DNA of 64,000 nucleotides. Source: Bacteroidota bacterium (GTDB taxonomy: Bacteria > Bacteroidota > Bacteroidia > Chitinophagales > BACL12). The notes below the pieces were generated by a model. That model had not been told where the DNA came from and made no database searches. It saw only the letters and a list, made by a program, of their open reading frames with translations. Numbering within the stretch: position 1 is the first letter of the stretch; each line of letters starts with the position of its first letter. The stretch is from positions 620,001 to 684,000 of the forward strand of contig JADJIS010000002.1 in the NCBI GenBank assembly GCA_016706865.1. The letters run 5' to 3'. The translations under genes and the position numbers were made by a program. Shown here in pieces: positions 33,828-41,724 of the stretch.

Positions 33828-34550
33828 ATGAAAAAAGTAACTTTATTTGCAACCATCATCGTGTTTTTTGTTGCAACAGGATTAATTCTCCAATCCTTTA
33901 CCGGAAACGTACTTAAAATAGAGGGAAAAAACGTAGATATTTCAGCATTTACGGAATTAAATGTTGAAGTGCCTTATGATATTATTTTTACTCAAGATAA
34001 TGCAGCCACGCTGAAAATTGATGCAGATGCGGCAACAATTGAAAAAATAGAGGTATTGCAGAAGGGCGATAAACTAACTATTGGAATTAAAGACAACCAA
34101 TATAAAAATACCAAGGGAGGTGATGTAAAAATTTATCTCAGTACCGCTGCTTTAAAAACAATTAATGTTGCCGGAAGCGGAAATTTTACATCAACAAATA
34201 TTATTACAAATAATGAAACAATTGCAACTTCAGTAGCAGGCTCCGGAAATATAGATGCATCTATTCAATCTGCAGGATTAAAGGGTGATATAGCTGGAAG
34301 TGGCAATATCACGCTAAAAGGGACTACCAAAAAAGTAACTTTCAGTATAGCAGGTTCGGGCAATTTTATGTTAAATGATTTAATTGCAGAAGATGTTACC
34401 GGTGATATTGCAGGAAGCGGAAGTGCAAAGGTTTATGCCAATAATATGCTCGAGGCAAGTATTGCAGGTTCAGGTGATATTATTTATTACGGAAATCCTA
34501 AAGATGTGAAGAAAAATGTTGCAGGATCGGGTAAAGTAATTGATAATTGA
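33828..34550 (+). CDS. Head-GIN domain (DUF2807) secreted protein with AGSG repeats
   Basis: A 240-residue protein with an N-terminal signal or anchor (MKKVTLFATIIVFFVATGLI). The head-GIN domain opens with FTELNVEVPYDIIFTQDN and AATLKIDADAATIEKIEVLQKGDKLTIGIKD. From about residue 115, seven AGSG-containing turns (VAGSGNFTS, VAGSGNIDA, IAGSGNITL, IAGSGNFML, IAGSGSAKV, IAGSGDIIY, VAGSGKVID) recur about every 18-22 residues and should stack as a right-handed beta-helix. The family is called putative autotransporter adhesin, but the function is unknown. The last codons and TGA stop lie inside a TGATAAT/TGACAAT heptamer array. Confidence 0.88.
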   Translation: MKKVTLFATIIVFFVATGLILQSFTGNVLKIEGKNVDISAFTELNVEVPYDIIFTQDNAATLKIDADAATIEKIEVLQKGDKLTIGIKDNQYKNTKGGDVKIYLSTAALKTINVAGSGNFTSTNIITNNETIATSVAGSGNIDASIQSAGLKGDIAGSGNITLKGTTKKVTFSIAGSGNFMLNDLIAEDVTGDIAGSGSAKVYANNMLEASIAGSGDIIYYGNPKDVKKNVAGSGKVIDN

Positions 34551-34568
34551 CAATTGATAATTGACAAT
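34541..34568 (+). repeat. Heptamer array containing the stop codon of the head-GIN gene
   Basis: Units TGATAAT, TGACAAT, TGATAAT, TGACAAT occupy 34541-34568. The stop TGA (34548-34550) is the start of the second unit, and the codons for Asp-Asn come from the first. Confidence 0.95.
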
Positions 34569-34701
34569 GTTCGATGGGAGGATGATTTTGCTTCGAGTGA
34601 ATTGAGAATGGAGAGTTGAGAATGTAGTCGGGAGGGTGATTTTACTTCGCGTGGAAAGGAATATTTAATTATTAATTGATCATAAATCCTAAATGGGACG
34701 C

Positions 34702-34764
34702 ACTCATTACTCATTACTCATTACTCATAACTCATTACTCATAACTCATAACTCATTACTCATT
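34702..34764. repeat. Nine-unit ACTCATT/ACTCATA heptamer array
   Basis: Nine in-phase 7-bp units (ACTCATT three times, ACTCATA, ACTCATT, ACTCATA twice, ACTCATT twice) in the convergent interval between the head-GIN and acyl-CoA dehydrogenase genes. Confidence 0.97.
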
Positions 34765-34867
34765 GTAAAATGCGAAGTTTAAGTTCCAATCAAGGCAAAC
34801 TCACCACTCGCCATTTGTCAAGAGTCATTAGTCAGGAGTAAACTCATACGGCTATCGAAAAGCGAAC

Positions 34868-34895
34868 TCACGCCTCACGATTCACGCCTCACGAT
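34868..34895. repeat. Four-unit TCACGCC/TCACGAT heptamer array
   Basis: TCACGCC, TCACGAT, TCACGCC, TCACGAT in phase, followed by TATCGATAG, which is self-complementary to CTATCGAAAAG slightly upstream (about 34853). Confidence 0.9.
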
Positions 34896-34943
34896 TATCG
34901 ATAGACTTGGTCAGTAGAAAAAACTTACTGCATACGTGAATCA

Positions 34944-34970
34944 ACTCACTACTCACCACTCCCCCCCTCA
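34944..34970 (-). repeat. Heptamer array containing the acyl-CoA dehydrogenase stop
   Basis: Plus-strand ACTCACT, ACTCACC, ACTCCCC and a C-rich variant lead straight into the TCA that is the minus-strand TGA stop (34968-34970). Confidence 0.8.
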
Positions 34971-36107
34971 CCTAAGAATACTTCTCCCAATTACAATCCT
35001 CTGCACCTCACTCGTTCCTTCATAGATCTGTGTGATCTTTGCATCGCGCATTAAACGTTCAACGTGATATTCTTTTACGTAACCGTAACCGCCGTGAATT
35101 TGCACTGCTTCCACTGTGGTGCGCATGGCAACTTCGCTTGCAAATACTTTAGCCATACTTGATGCGAGGTCATAATTTTCGTGTGCGTCTTTTAATTGTG
35201 CAGCTTTATAAATTAATAATCGCGCAGCTTCAATTTCGGTTGCCATGTCGGCCAATTTAAATTGAATTGCCTGATGTTGTGCTATTTCTTTTCCGAAAGC
35301 TTTTCTTTCTTTTGCATATTGTAACGATAATTCATAGGCACCTGCAGCAATTCCCAATGCTTGTGATGCAATTCCAATTCTTCCGCCGCTTAATGTTTTC
35401 ATCGCAAAAGAAAATCCGAAACCATCATCACCAATTCTGTTTTCTTTAGGAACTTTTACATCATTAAATAATAGAGTATGTGTATCACTTGCGCGAATCC
35501 CGAGTTTATCTTCTTTCGCTCCGACAATAAATCCGTCCATGCCTTTTTCAACAATAAGACAATTTATTCCTTTGTGACCTTTCTCAACACTTGTTTGTGC
35601 CATTACTAAATAAATACTCGCCGTTCCTCCGTTGGTGATCCAGTTTTTTGTTCCGTTCAATAAATAATGATCACCCATATCTTCCGCAGTGGTGCGTTGA
35701 GATGTTGCATCACTTCCTGCTTCAGGTTCACTCAAACAAAAGGCACCTATTTTTTTTCCGGAAGCGAGATCCGGTAAATATTTTCTTTTTTGTTCTTCGG
35801 TTCCAAAGTTTTCTAATCCCCAACACACCAGCGAATTATTTACACTCATAATTACACTGCATGAACTATCTACTTTCGAAATTTCTTCCATTGCAAGTAC
35901 ATAACTCATGGTATCCATTCCGCCTCCACCGTAATCAGGAGAGACCATCATTCCTAAAAAGCCGAGTTCACCCATTTGTTTTACCTCTTCATAGGGATAA
36001 CGCATTTCGCGATCGCGATCTATAACTCCGGGTTTTAAAACATTTTGTGCAAAATCTCTTGCCGCTTGTTTTATCATGAGTTGCTCTTCGGTAAGTTCGA
36101 AATTCAT
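34968..36107 (-). CDS. Short-chain-type acyl-CoA dehydrogenase
   Basis: A 379-residue FAD flavoprotein of standard length. FCLSEPEAGSDATS and WITNGGTASIYLVMAQT are the FAD/substrate-binding beta-domain motifs; KLGIRASDTHTLLFNDVKVP and ERKAFGKEIAQHQAIQFKLADM precede the C-terminal helices; QIHGGYGYVKEYHVERLMRDAKITQIYEGTSEVQR carries the catalytic Glu363. It resembles butyryl-CoA dehydrogenases and would feed electrons to ETF during beta-oxidation or the reverse. It lies downstream of rfaE2 with a 42-bp gap. A TAAATTTG box at 36145-36152, across the rfaE2 stop, may be its promoter. Confidence 0.94.
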   Translation of the reverse strand: MNFELTEEQLMIKQAARDFAQNVLKPGVIDRDREMRYPYEEVKQMGELGFLGMMVSPDYGGGGMDTMSYVLAMEEISKVDSSCSVIMSVNNSLVCWGLENFGTEEQKRKYLPDLASGKKIGAFCLSEPEAGSDATSQRTTAEDMGDHYLLNGTKNWITNGGTASIYLVMAQTSVEKGHKGINCLIVEKGMDGFIVGAKEDKLGIRASDTHTLLFNDVKVPKENRIGDDGFGFSFAMKTLSGGRIGIASQALGIAAGAYELSLQYAKERKAFGKEIAQHQAIQFKLADMATEIEAARLLIYKAAQLKDAHENYDLASSMAKVFASEVAMRTTVEAVQIHGGYGYVKEYHVERLMRDAKITQIYEGTSEVQRIVIGRSILR

Positions 36108-36149
36108 ATTGTGTAATTTATAGTTTAAATTTATTTTCTTTGCGCAAAT

Positions 36150-36647
36150 TTATTGATCTGCGAGTTGATTTATTGTTTTGCTTGTGGAATAATTTTCCAG
36201 ATAAGGAATGATAATTACTTTTCCACCATTTAATTTCATGGTGTCGGCTCCTACTATTTCGTCTGCATTATAATCTCCACCCTTCACCAATACATCCGGT
36301 TTAATCATTTTAATCAGCTGATCAGGAGTATCTTCTTCAAAAATAATAACTGCATCAACGGCATATAAACTCGCCAATAATAATGCGCGATCTTCCACAG
36401 TATTAATTGGTCTGCTTTCTCCTTTTAATCTTTTAACCGATGCATCTGAATTTAATCCAATTATGAGTACTGCATTATCTTCTAATCCGTTTGCTTTATT
36501 TAATAACCATGCATGCCCCTTGTGTAAAATATCAAAACATCCATTGGTAAAAATAATTTTTTTATTGTGAAAGCGCCATACCGATAACTTTTGCAGAAGT
36601 GATCTCTCATCACAAATTTTTTCTAATATAACTTCATTCTTCTTCAT
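36150..36647 (-). CDS. rfaE2: D-glycero-beta-D-manno-heptose 1-phosphate adenylyltransferase
   Basis: A 165-residue stand-alone nucleotidyltransferase equivalent to the C-terminal domain of E. coli HldE. Motif FTNGCFDILHKGHAWLL (residues 33-49) has the HxGH adenylyl-transfer motif; KRLKGESRPINTVEDRALLLASL and DVLVKGGDY follow. It makes ADP-heptose for lipopolysaccharide core. Its start overlaps the end of the flippase-like gene by 14 bp, so the two are translationally coupled. Confidence 0.93.
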   Translation of the reverse strand: MKKNEVILEKICDERSLLQKLSVWRFHNKKIIFTNGCFDILHKGHAWLLNKANGLEDNAVLIIGLNSDASVKRLKGESRPINTVEDRALLLASLYAVDAVIIFEEDTPDQLIKMIKPDVLVKGGDYNADEIVGADTMKLNGGKVIIIPYLENYSTSKTINQLADQ

Positions 36648-37653
36648 GCGTAAGTTCTTTTCGGGTGACCCGTGATAAAAGTAATAAGGATATTACTCCC
36701 ACAAAAATAATCATAATTGTTTGTGCGCTCCAGGCCAACCAGCTAAAAGATATTGCATAGGTGCGGTCGAGCCCGTAGAGTGCCACTAATGTTTCCGTTA
36801 CGATCAGTTGATAGGCTCCTATACCTCCCGGTGTGCTTATTATTCCAACTGTGCCAAAAACAAGAACTGCCAATGCCTGGTTTAATCCAAAATGTGTTGT
36901 TTGTTCTATTGCATAAAAACAAACATAAACCATTAAAAAATAACAGACCCAGATCAATATAGAATAAAAAATAAAAAGTTTGAAGTTTTTCAAATGGCGG
37001 ATAGAATAAATACCATCACGCACATTCATTGCCATAATTTTTAACTTAAGGTAGGCTTCTGTATGTTTAAATTTTTTAATGAGGAACCAGACAAGGAAAA
37101 TAAAAGTCAAAACACTTGCAATAATAATAATTATTGTGGTGGTGCTAAAGGAAATTTTTTCTGAAATAGGAATGATCACCTTCTCATTAAAAAAATCGTA
37201 TATGAGTGTAAATTGTGTTACAAATAATAGAAAGGTTGCCAAAAATAAAAATAAAAGATCGATGGAGCGTTCAACAACTAATGTTCCCAAGGCTTTATCA
37301 AATGGAACTTTTTCATATCGCTGCATAATTCCGCAACGTGTTACCTCTCCTAAACGCGGCACTGCCATATTGGTGAGATAAGCTATCATCACCGAATAAA
37401 AAGTTGTTTTTAAACGCGGATCATAACCCAGGGGTTTAAGCATCATTTTCCAACGAAGCGCTCTTATATAATGACTGAATACTCCGATCAGAATAGATAA
37501 AGCCACCCACCAATAATTTGCCGAACGAAACGACAAACGCAATTCGTCTTTTTGTTCCGGTGTAAGATCTTTTGTTATATACCAAATGAGTGCAATTCCA
37601 ATGGATAGGAATATCACAAATTTCAGAATATTAAAAAAGAGCTTCCTTCCCAC
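36634..37653 (-). CDS. Lysylphosphatidylglycerol synthase TM-region family protein (flippase-like)
   Basis: A 339-residue polytopic protein of the UPF0104/LPG_synthase_TM family, with about eight hydrophobic helices. Landmarks: YWWVALSILIGVFSHYIRALRWKMML, TFYSVMIAYLTNMAVPRLGEVTRCGIM, TLVVERSIDLLFLF and VFGTVGIISTPGGIGAYQLIVTETLVALYGL. No aminoacyl-transferase domain is attached, so it is probably a lipid or lipid-linked transporter rather than LPG synthase. In Bacteroidota it commonly follows panD, as here (3-bp gap), and it overlaps rfaE2 by 14 bp. Confidence 0.9.
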   Translation of the reverse strand: MGRKLFFNILKFVIFLSIGIALIWYITKDLTPEQKDELRLSFRSANYWWVALSILIGVFSHYIRALRWKMMLKPLGYDPRLKTTFYSVMIAYLTNMAVPRLGEVTRCGIMQRYEKVPFDKALGTLVVERSIDLLFLFLATFLLFVTQFTLIYDFFNEKVIIPISEKISFSTTTIIIIIASVLTFIFLVWFLIKKFKHTEAYLKLKIMAMNVRDGIYSIRHLKNFKLFIFYSILIWVCYFLMVYVCFYAIEQTTHFGLNQALAVLVFGTVGIISTPGGIGAYQLIVTETLVALYGLDRTYAISFSWLAWSAQTIMIIFVGVISLLLLSRVTRKELTHEEE

Positions 37654-37656
37654 CTT

Positions 37657-38007
37657 TTATTTAAGTGAATTAGTTTGGCTGTCAGGAAAGATCACAGTAG
37701 GAATAAATTTCTTTGCCTCCTCAAATTCCATGGAGGCATACGAACAAATGATCACAATATCATTCAGTTCCACCCTCCGTGCAGCGGGCCCGTTCAGACA
37801 TATCACGCCGGATCCGCGTTCTCCCTTAATAATATAAGTCTCCAACCGTTCCCCGTTTCCAAGGTTGAGCACCTGAACCTTTTCATTTTCTATCATATTT
37901 GCAGCATCCATAAGGTCTTCATCAATAGTTATACTGCCGATATAGTTGAGATTCGCCTCCGTTACCCTGACACGGTGAATCTTGCTTTTTAAGATTTCAA
38001 TACGCAT
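37657..38007 (-). CDS. panD: Aspartate 1-decarboxylase
   Basis: I start at ATG 38007 (MRIEILKSKIHRVRVTEANL), giving 116 residues, the usual size. The longer in-frame version would read through promoter and repeat sequence. The self-cleavage site is Gly24-Ser25 (NYIGSITID), which yields the pyruvoyl cofactor; Lys9 and the late GPAARRVELNDIVIICSYASM are conserved. It makes beta-alanine for pantothenate. A TACCTTTG box ends 8 bp before the ATG. It heads the operon panD, flippase-like, rfaE2. panC is separated from it by the inserted T9SS gene and repeats. Confidence 0.95.
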   Translation of the reverse strand: MRIEILKSKIHRVRVTEANLNYIGSITIDEDLMDAANMIENEKVQVLNLGNGERLETYIIKGERGSGVICLNGPAARRVELNDIVIICSYASMEFEEAKKFIPTVIFPDSQTNSLK

Positions 38008-38015
38008 AGCGGGTG

Positions 38016-38023
38016 CAAAGGTA
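38016..38023 (-). promoter_or_regulatory. -7 promoter box TACCTTTG immediately upstream of panD
   Basis: It matches TAnnTTTG on the minus strand, with 8 bp to the ATG at 38007. This supports the short start and suggests a very short or absent leader. Confidence 0.45.
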
Positions 38024-38119
38024 GCGGAAAATGTACCAATGTACCAATGAACAGCCTTGATGTACCAATGCCTGCCCGGCTTTTTTTGACGGGAACAGCC
38101 AGCCCTGACGGGCACCCTC

Positions 38120-38150
38120 GACCTACCAGGTTTTTTTAACCTGTGAGGTT
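38120..38150. repeat. Inverted-repeat element GACCTACCAGG...CCTGTGAGGT (copy 1)
   Basis: Arms GACCTACCAGG and CCTGTGAGGTT around a T-rich loop. The same element occurs at 38309-38340 and, in opposite orientation, at 40681-40711. Confidence 0.85.
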
Positions 38151-38308
38151 TGAGGGAGGGGATGAAAATTTACCTATGGATCAGCCAGCCCTGATGGGAT
38201 TATTAGCCAAATAGCAAATTTGTAAATGGAACAGCCGAAAATGTACCGATGTACCAATGCCTGCCCGGTTTTTTTTGACGGGAACAGCCAGCCCTGACGG
38301 GCACCCTC

Positions 38309-38340
38309 GACCTACCAGGTTTTTTTTAACCTGTGAGGTC
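38309..38340. repeat. Inverted-repeat element GACCTACCAGG...CCTGTGAGGTC (copy 2)
   Basis: Second copy, within the tandem duplication, one T longer in the loop than copy 1. Confidence 0.85.
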
Positions 38341-38636
38341 TGAGGGAAGGGGGAGGAAAATTTACCAATGGATCAGCCAGCCCTGATGGGATTATTAGCC
38401 AAATAGCAAATTTGTAAATGGAACAGCCGAAATTATACCAATGGAACAGCCGAAAATGTACCAATTACCAGCCGAAAAGAATGGGGAACTGAGAATGAAA
38501 CAGTCGAGAATACTCGCGACCTCAAGGGGCATCAATTAACAAATTACCCGATTATCAAATTAACAAATGTCTTATCTGGATACTAGCAAAAGAATCATAC
38601 GGCTCCGATCAATTAACAAGCTAACTCAAATGTAAT

Positions 38637-40478
38637 TTATTGCAGTATCATATTAAAAAAATATACTTTTTCTTTCGAGTATAATTTTACAAGGTAATAT
38701 CCTTTCATAAAATTGGTAAAATCAAAGGAGACCTCATTTTCAAAATCAAATGTTGATTGCAAAAGTAAACCTTGTAAGGACATAATTTCCAGTGTTGCAT
38801 TTTCGAGAAATAATTCATCTCTTGATTTAATTGTTACTTTGCCAAAGGAGGGTACGGGAAATATATAAATGTCATCAGACAACAAACTACAATCTGATAT
38901 TAAAATAGAGTCTGAAAGTATTTTACATCCTGTAGTTGAGGTAACGGAATATTCTCCAACGGAATTTACTATTATGGTTTGAGTGGTTTCTCCGGTATTC
39001 CATAAATAATTTGGCAACTCTCCGGCATCCAAAATAATTTCAGGTGAATTAAAATCGCAGAGGTCAATATCATTGCCAAGATTTAATTGGGCATTAAAAT
39101 AAATATCCTCCTTAACAGTAAAATATTCAAAGAAATCATAACATGGTAATGCATAGTGCAAATTGTAAGTTCCAGGTTCAGTAATTGTTGTTGATTGCAT
39201 TGTATCTCCATTGCTCCATAAATATTTTGTAAATCCATTAGGCCCCTCAACATTCAGGCTCCAATTATTAGCACAAACAACTGTGTCAGGTATAGTAAAA
39301 TGTAAAAGGCTGTCGTCCAATGGCGGAACTACATAAATATTAAACGAATCAATATAGGTGTTACATACAATATGTGCTGTTAAAATATAGGTATCTTCTT
39401 CATAAATATAAGTTGAATTTAAATCTGAACCAGTGCTCCATAAATAATCATCATAAAATTCTGTTGAGGATAAATTATAGGGTATTTCATTGGGGCAGAT
39501 CGTTTTATCTTGTACAGATGTAAATGTAGTATCAATATGGAATGTAACTATGGAGCTATCTATTAATGTTACAATACTATCTGTATATTGTAACCAATAA
39601 ATTCCGGGCGTAGAAATTGTTGTAAACCTTGTAGTATCTCCATTACTCCACAGATAATCGCCGGGCCCCAGATTTATATCCCAATATAAAATATCATCTT
39701 CACATAACATTGTATCCGGTAAAAATTTTCCGTTACATAAGGTAAGCGAAAGGTCATCAATAAAAAAATAAATATTCTCCTCTGCAATTTCAGGATAAGT
39801 ATAACCCGGTATAGGGATTTTTGCAGTATGTAATTCATCTTTGAAATTCCCCATTGTGAACCAGGCTTCACCGCCTTCTGCTAAGTAGTAACACGACATT
39901 TTCGTCCAACCACCGGGTGTTATTACAAAATTTCCTAAAACATTACTAACATGAGCGTCAACACCCAATGTATCATATTCAAAAAAGTCTGTTATTCGTG
40001 GTTCTGAAAAATATAATCCTATGGCGTCTGAAGTTAATAGTTTAACAATGTCACCTTCAATTATTCTGGTTGCCGGCGCAAGCCATCCTTCAAAATAATA
40101 ATATTCTCCAGCAATTAATGAATCATTTAATTGAGCTTGTATATACTCTCTGTAATTTGTATTATTATGTGATATGAAACTGCCTAGATAGGCGATTCCG
40201 GAATGAGCAGGTTGATATGCACTGCATAAATTAGTGGGAACGCTCACCTCTGTCTCAAATATACTATCACCACATGGGTGATAATAATCAGATGTTCCAT
40301 CGGTAGGTATATACCAATCTTTGATGTGTGTTTCATCTAATTGGTAAAGTCCGGATGTATAATGCGGACATGCTGTTCTGATTTCGAAATCAGGATTTGG
40401 TAAAAGGTTTTGCCCACTTAGTGAAATGTTTTCAAAAAGACATCTAAAAAATAATAATGTGAGTATAATTTTTGACAT
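38637..40478 (-). CDS. T9SS-type secreted protein with N-terminal sandwich domain and PKD-like repeats
   Basis: A 613-residue protein with a signal-like N-terminus (MSKIILTLLFFRCLFENISL). The first 250 residues (LLPNPDFEIRTACPHYTSGL ... DWYIPTDGTSDYYHPC ... SGIAYLGSFI) form a carbohydrate-binding-like sandwich seen in many Bacteroidota surface proteins. Then several repeats built on LWSNGDT...TTIxxPGxYxLxY (about residues 260-520) resemble PKD/Ig-like gliding-motility adhesin modules. The end, IYIFPVPSFGKVTIKSRDEL ... GYYLVKLYSKEKVYFFNMIL, is a diverged T9SS type A sorting domain (FPVP replaces YPNP). It separates panC from panD. Confidence 0.82.
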   Translation of the reverse strand: MSKIILTLLFFRCLFENISLSGQNLLPNPDFEIRTACPHYTSGLYQLDETHIKDWYIPTDGTSDYYHPCGDSIFETEVSVPTNLCSAYQPAHSGIAYLGSFISHNNTNYREYIQAQLNDSLIAGEYYYFEGWLAPATRIIEGDIVKLLTSDAIGLYFSEPRITDFFEYDTLGVDAHVSNVLGNFVITPGGWTKMSCYYLAEGGEAWFTMGNFKDELHTAKIPIPGYTYPEIAEENIYFFIDDLSLTLCNGKFLPDTMLCEDDILYWDINLGPGDYLWSNGDTTRFTTISTPGIYWLQYTDSIVTLIDSSIVTFHIDTTFTSVQDKTICPNEIPYNLSSTEFYDDYLWSTGSDLNSTYIYEEDTYILTAHIVCNTYIDSFNIYVVPPLDDSLLHFTIPDTVVCANNWSLNVEGPNGFTKYLWSNGDTMQSTTITEPGTYNLHYALPCYDFFEYFTVKEDIYFNAQLNLGNDIDLCDFNSPEIILDAGELPNYLWNTGETTQTIIVNSVGEYSVTSTTGCKILSDSILISDCSLLSDDIYIFPVPSFGKVTIKSRDELFLENATLEIMSLQGLLLQSTFDFENEVSFDFTNFMKGYYLVKLYSKEKVYFFNMILQ

Positions 40479-40488
40479 AGAGATAATT

Positions 40489-40496
40489 CAAATATA
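40489..40496 (-). promoter_or_regulatory. -7 promoter box TATATTTG before the T9SS gene
   Basis: It matches TAnnTTTG on the minus strand, 10 bp before the ATG at 40478. Confidence 0.4.
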
Positions 40497-40680
40497 GCTG
40501 AATTTTATCAAACGCAATTAGAAATTTAGTTCCATTTTGAATTTGCGAGTCTCTATTTATAAATTAAGTTACGACCAACGAAGGCTATTTAATTTATTTT
40601 TTCTTGTTAAATTTTATAGGGATAAGTAACAGTCAATTACCGAAAGTTTATTTTACGATTAAATTTTACCTTCTCAACCC

Positions 40681-40711
40681 GACCTCACAGGTTTGTAAAG
40701 CCTGGTAGGTC
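40681..40711 (-). repeat. Inverted-repeat element forming the 3' end of panC (copy 3)
   Basis: GACCTCACAGG-TTTGTAAAG-CCTGGTAGGTC, the reverse orientation of copies at 38120 and 38309. The panC stop codon (40685-40687) and its last eight codons lie within it. Confidence 0.9.
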
Positions 40712-41554
40712 TACAACTAAATTATCCAATAACCTAACGCCACCAACAATCACGGATGTTATAATAACAACTCGCGCAGTATCAGATAAACTTTTTATAG
40801 GTTGCAAATTCTCCGCATTTAAAATTTCAAAATAATCAACCTTAAAATCCTCCAAAACATTTAAAGAATTCACAGCGATATTTTCGATTTCGGATGTAGG
40901 TAAAATTCGCAATAAAGAAGATGCATAATTTAAGGTGGCATAAATTGCTCCGGCTTTTTTTCTAAGTTCCGGGGATAAACGCACATTTCTCGAGCTCATC
41001 GCCAAACCATGCAATTCCCGATAAATTGGGCAAATTACCGCTTCAGTGGGTATCTGCATTTGTTTTATAAGTGCAGTAAGGACCATACATTGTTGATAGT
41101 CCTTTTGTCCGATAAACAGTTTATCGGGTAAAACCACCTCTAAAAGTATCTTTACAACTTGTGCTACTCCTGCAAAGTGTCCGGGGCGACTAGCTCCTTC
41201 CAGGAGGGTTTCTATCCCCCCAAAACTGAATTTTTCGGTTGCAGCCTCACCGAGAGGATAAATATCGGTCACTTCCGGCAGGTATAATATATCACAGCCG
41301 GCCTTTTCAAGCATATTTATATCGCTTTCTATGGGTCTGGGATACTTTTCCAGGTCTTTAGGATCGTTAAATTGGGTTGGGTTGACAAAAATGCTGCAAA
41401 CAGTAATGCTTGTAGAGCCCTTGCTCACCGAAATAAGGGAAATATGGCCTTCGTGAAGTGCACCCATGGTGGGAACAAAACCGATTTTATGCCCGGAAGC
41501 CCTAAGGTTTTGGAGTAAAGGTGTTAACGTATTGCGGTGTTTTATGATCTGCAT
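40685..41554 (-). CDS. panC: Pantothenate synthetase
   Basis: A 289-residue ligase joining pantoate and beta-alanine with ATP. FVPTMGALHEGHISLI (residues 26-41) has the HxGH motif (His34, His37); SIFVNPTQFNDPKDLEKYPR, LFIGQKDYQQCMVLTALIKQM and MSSRNVRLSPE are the usual substrate-binding motifs. The C-terminal residues DLPGFTNL are encoded by the dispersed inverted-repeat element at 40681-40711, so the natural end may have been replaced. It is divergent from the glycogen-synthase-like gene, a common Bacteroidota arrangement. Confidence 0.95.
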   Translation of the reverse strand: MQIIKHRNTLTPLLQNLRASGHKIGFVPTMGALHEGHISLISVSKGSTSITVCSIFVNPTQFNDPKDLEKYPRPIESDINMLEKAGCDILYLPEVTDIYPLGEAATEKFSFGGIETLLEGASRPGHFAGVAQVVKILLEVVLPDKLFIGQKDYQQCMVLTALIKQMQIPTEAVICPIYRELHGLAMSSRNVRLSPELRKKAGAIYATLNYASSLLRILPTSEIENIAVNSLNVLEDFKVDYFEILNAENLQPIKSLSDTARVVIITSVIVGGVRLLDNLVVDLPGFTNL

Positions 41555-41645
41555 GCCCTGATTTTACTGTATTTCAGTCGGTTTTTACTATTCCTCATTT
41601 AATTTCTGAAAGTACTTGCATAAGTACATTCTGAACTATATTTTG

Positions 41646-41653
41646 TAACTTTG
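41646..41653 (+). promoter_or_regulatory. -7 promoter box TAACTTTG upstream of the glycogen-synthase-like gene
   Basis: It matches TAnnTTTG, 71 bp before the ATG at 41725, in the divergent interval with panC. The nearest TTG upstream is too far (27 bp) for a standard -33. Confidence 0.45.
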
Positions 41654-41724
41654 CAGCTCAAAATTAAACTTCTAAGCAGACTTAAGAAGTTGCGGCTACG
41701 CAAATTAACTAAACTACAATATCT

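Larger units (their letters stand above)
38061..38440. repeat. About 189-bp tandem duplication upstream of panD
   Basis: Copy 1 is 38061-38249 and copy 2 is 38250 to about 38440. Each starts TGTACCAATGCCTGCCCGG, then GACGGGAACAGCCAGCCCTG, an inverted-repeat element (38120-38150 and 38309-38340) and GATTATTAGCCAAATAGCAA. Copies differ by a few bases and a T-run length change. No gene is present between 38008 and 38637; the remainder holds octamer-like AATTAACA/AATTACCC words (about 38535-38570). Confidence 0.92.

Noticed and set aside
38008..38115. Extended N-terminus of panD (start at 38115)
   Set aside because: The extra 36 residues come from promoter and repeat sequence, and PanD is normally about 116-130 residues.
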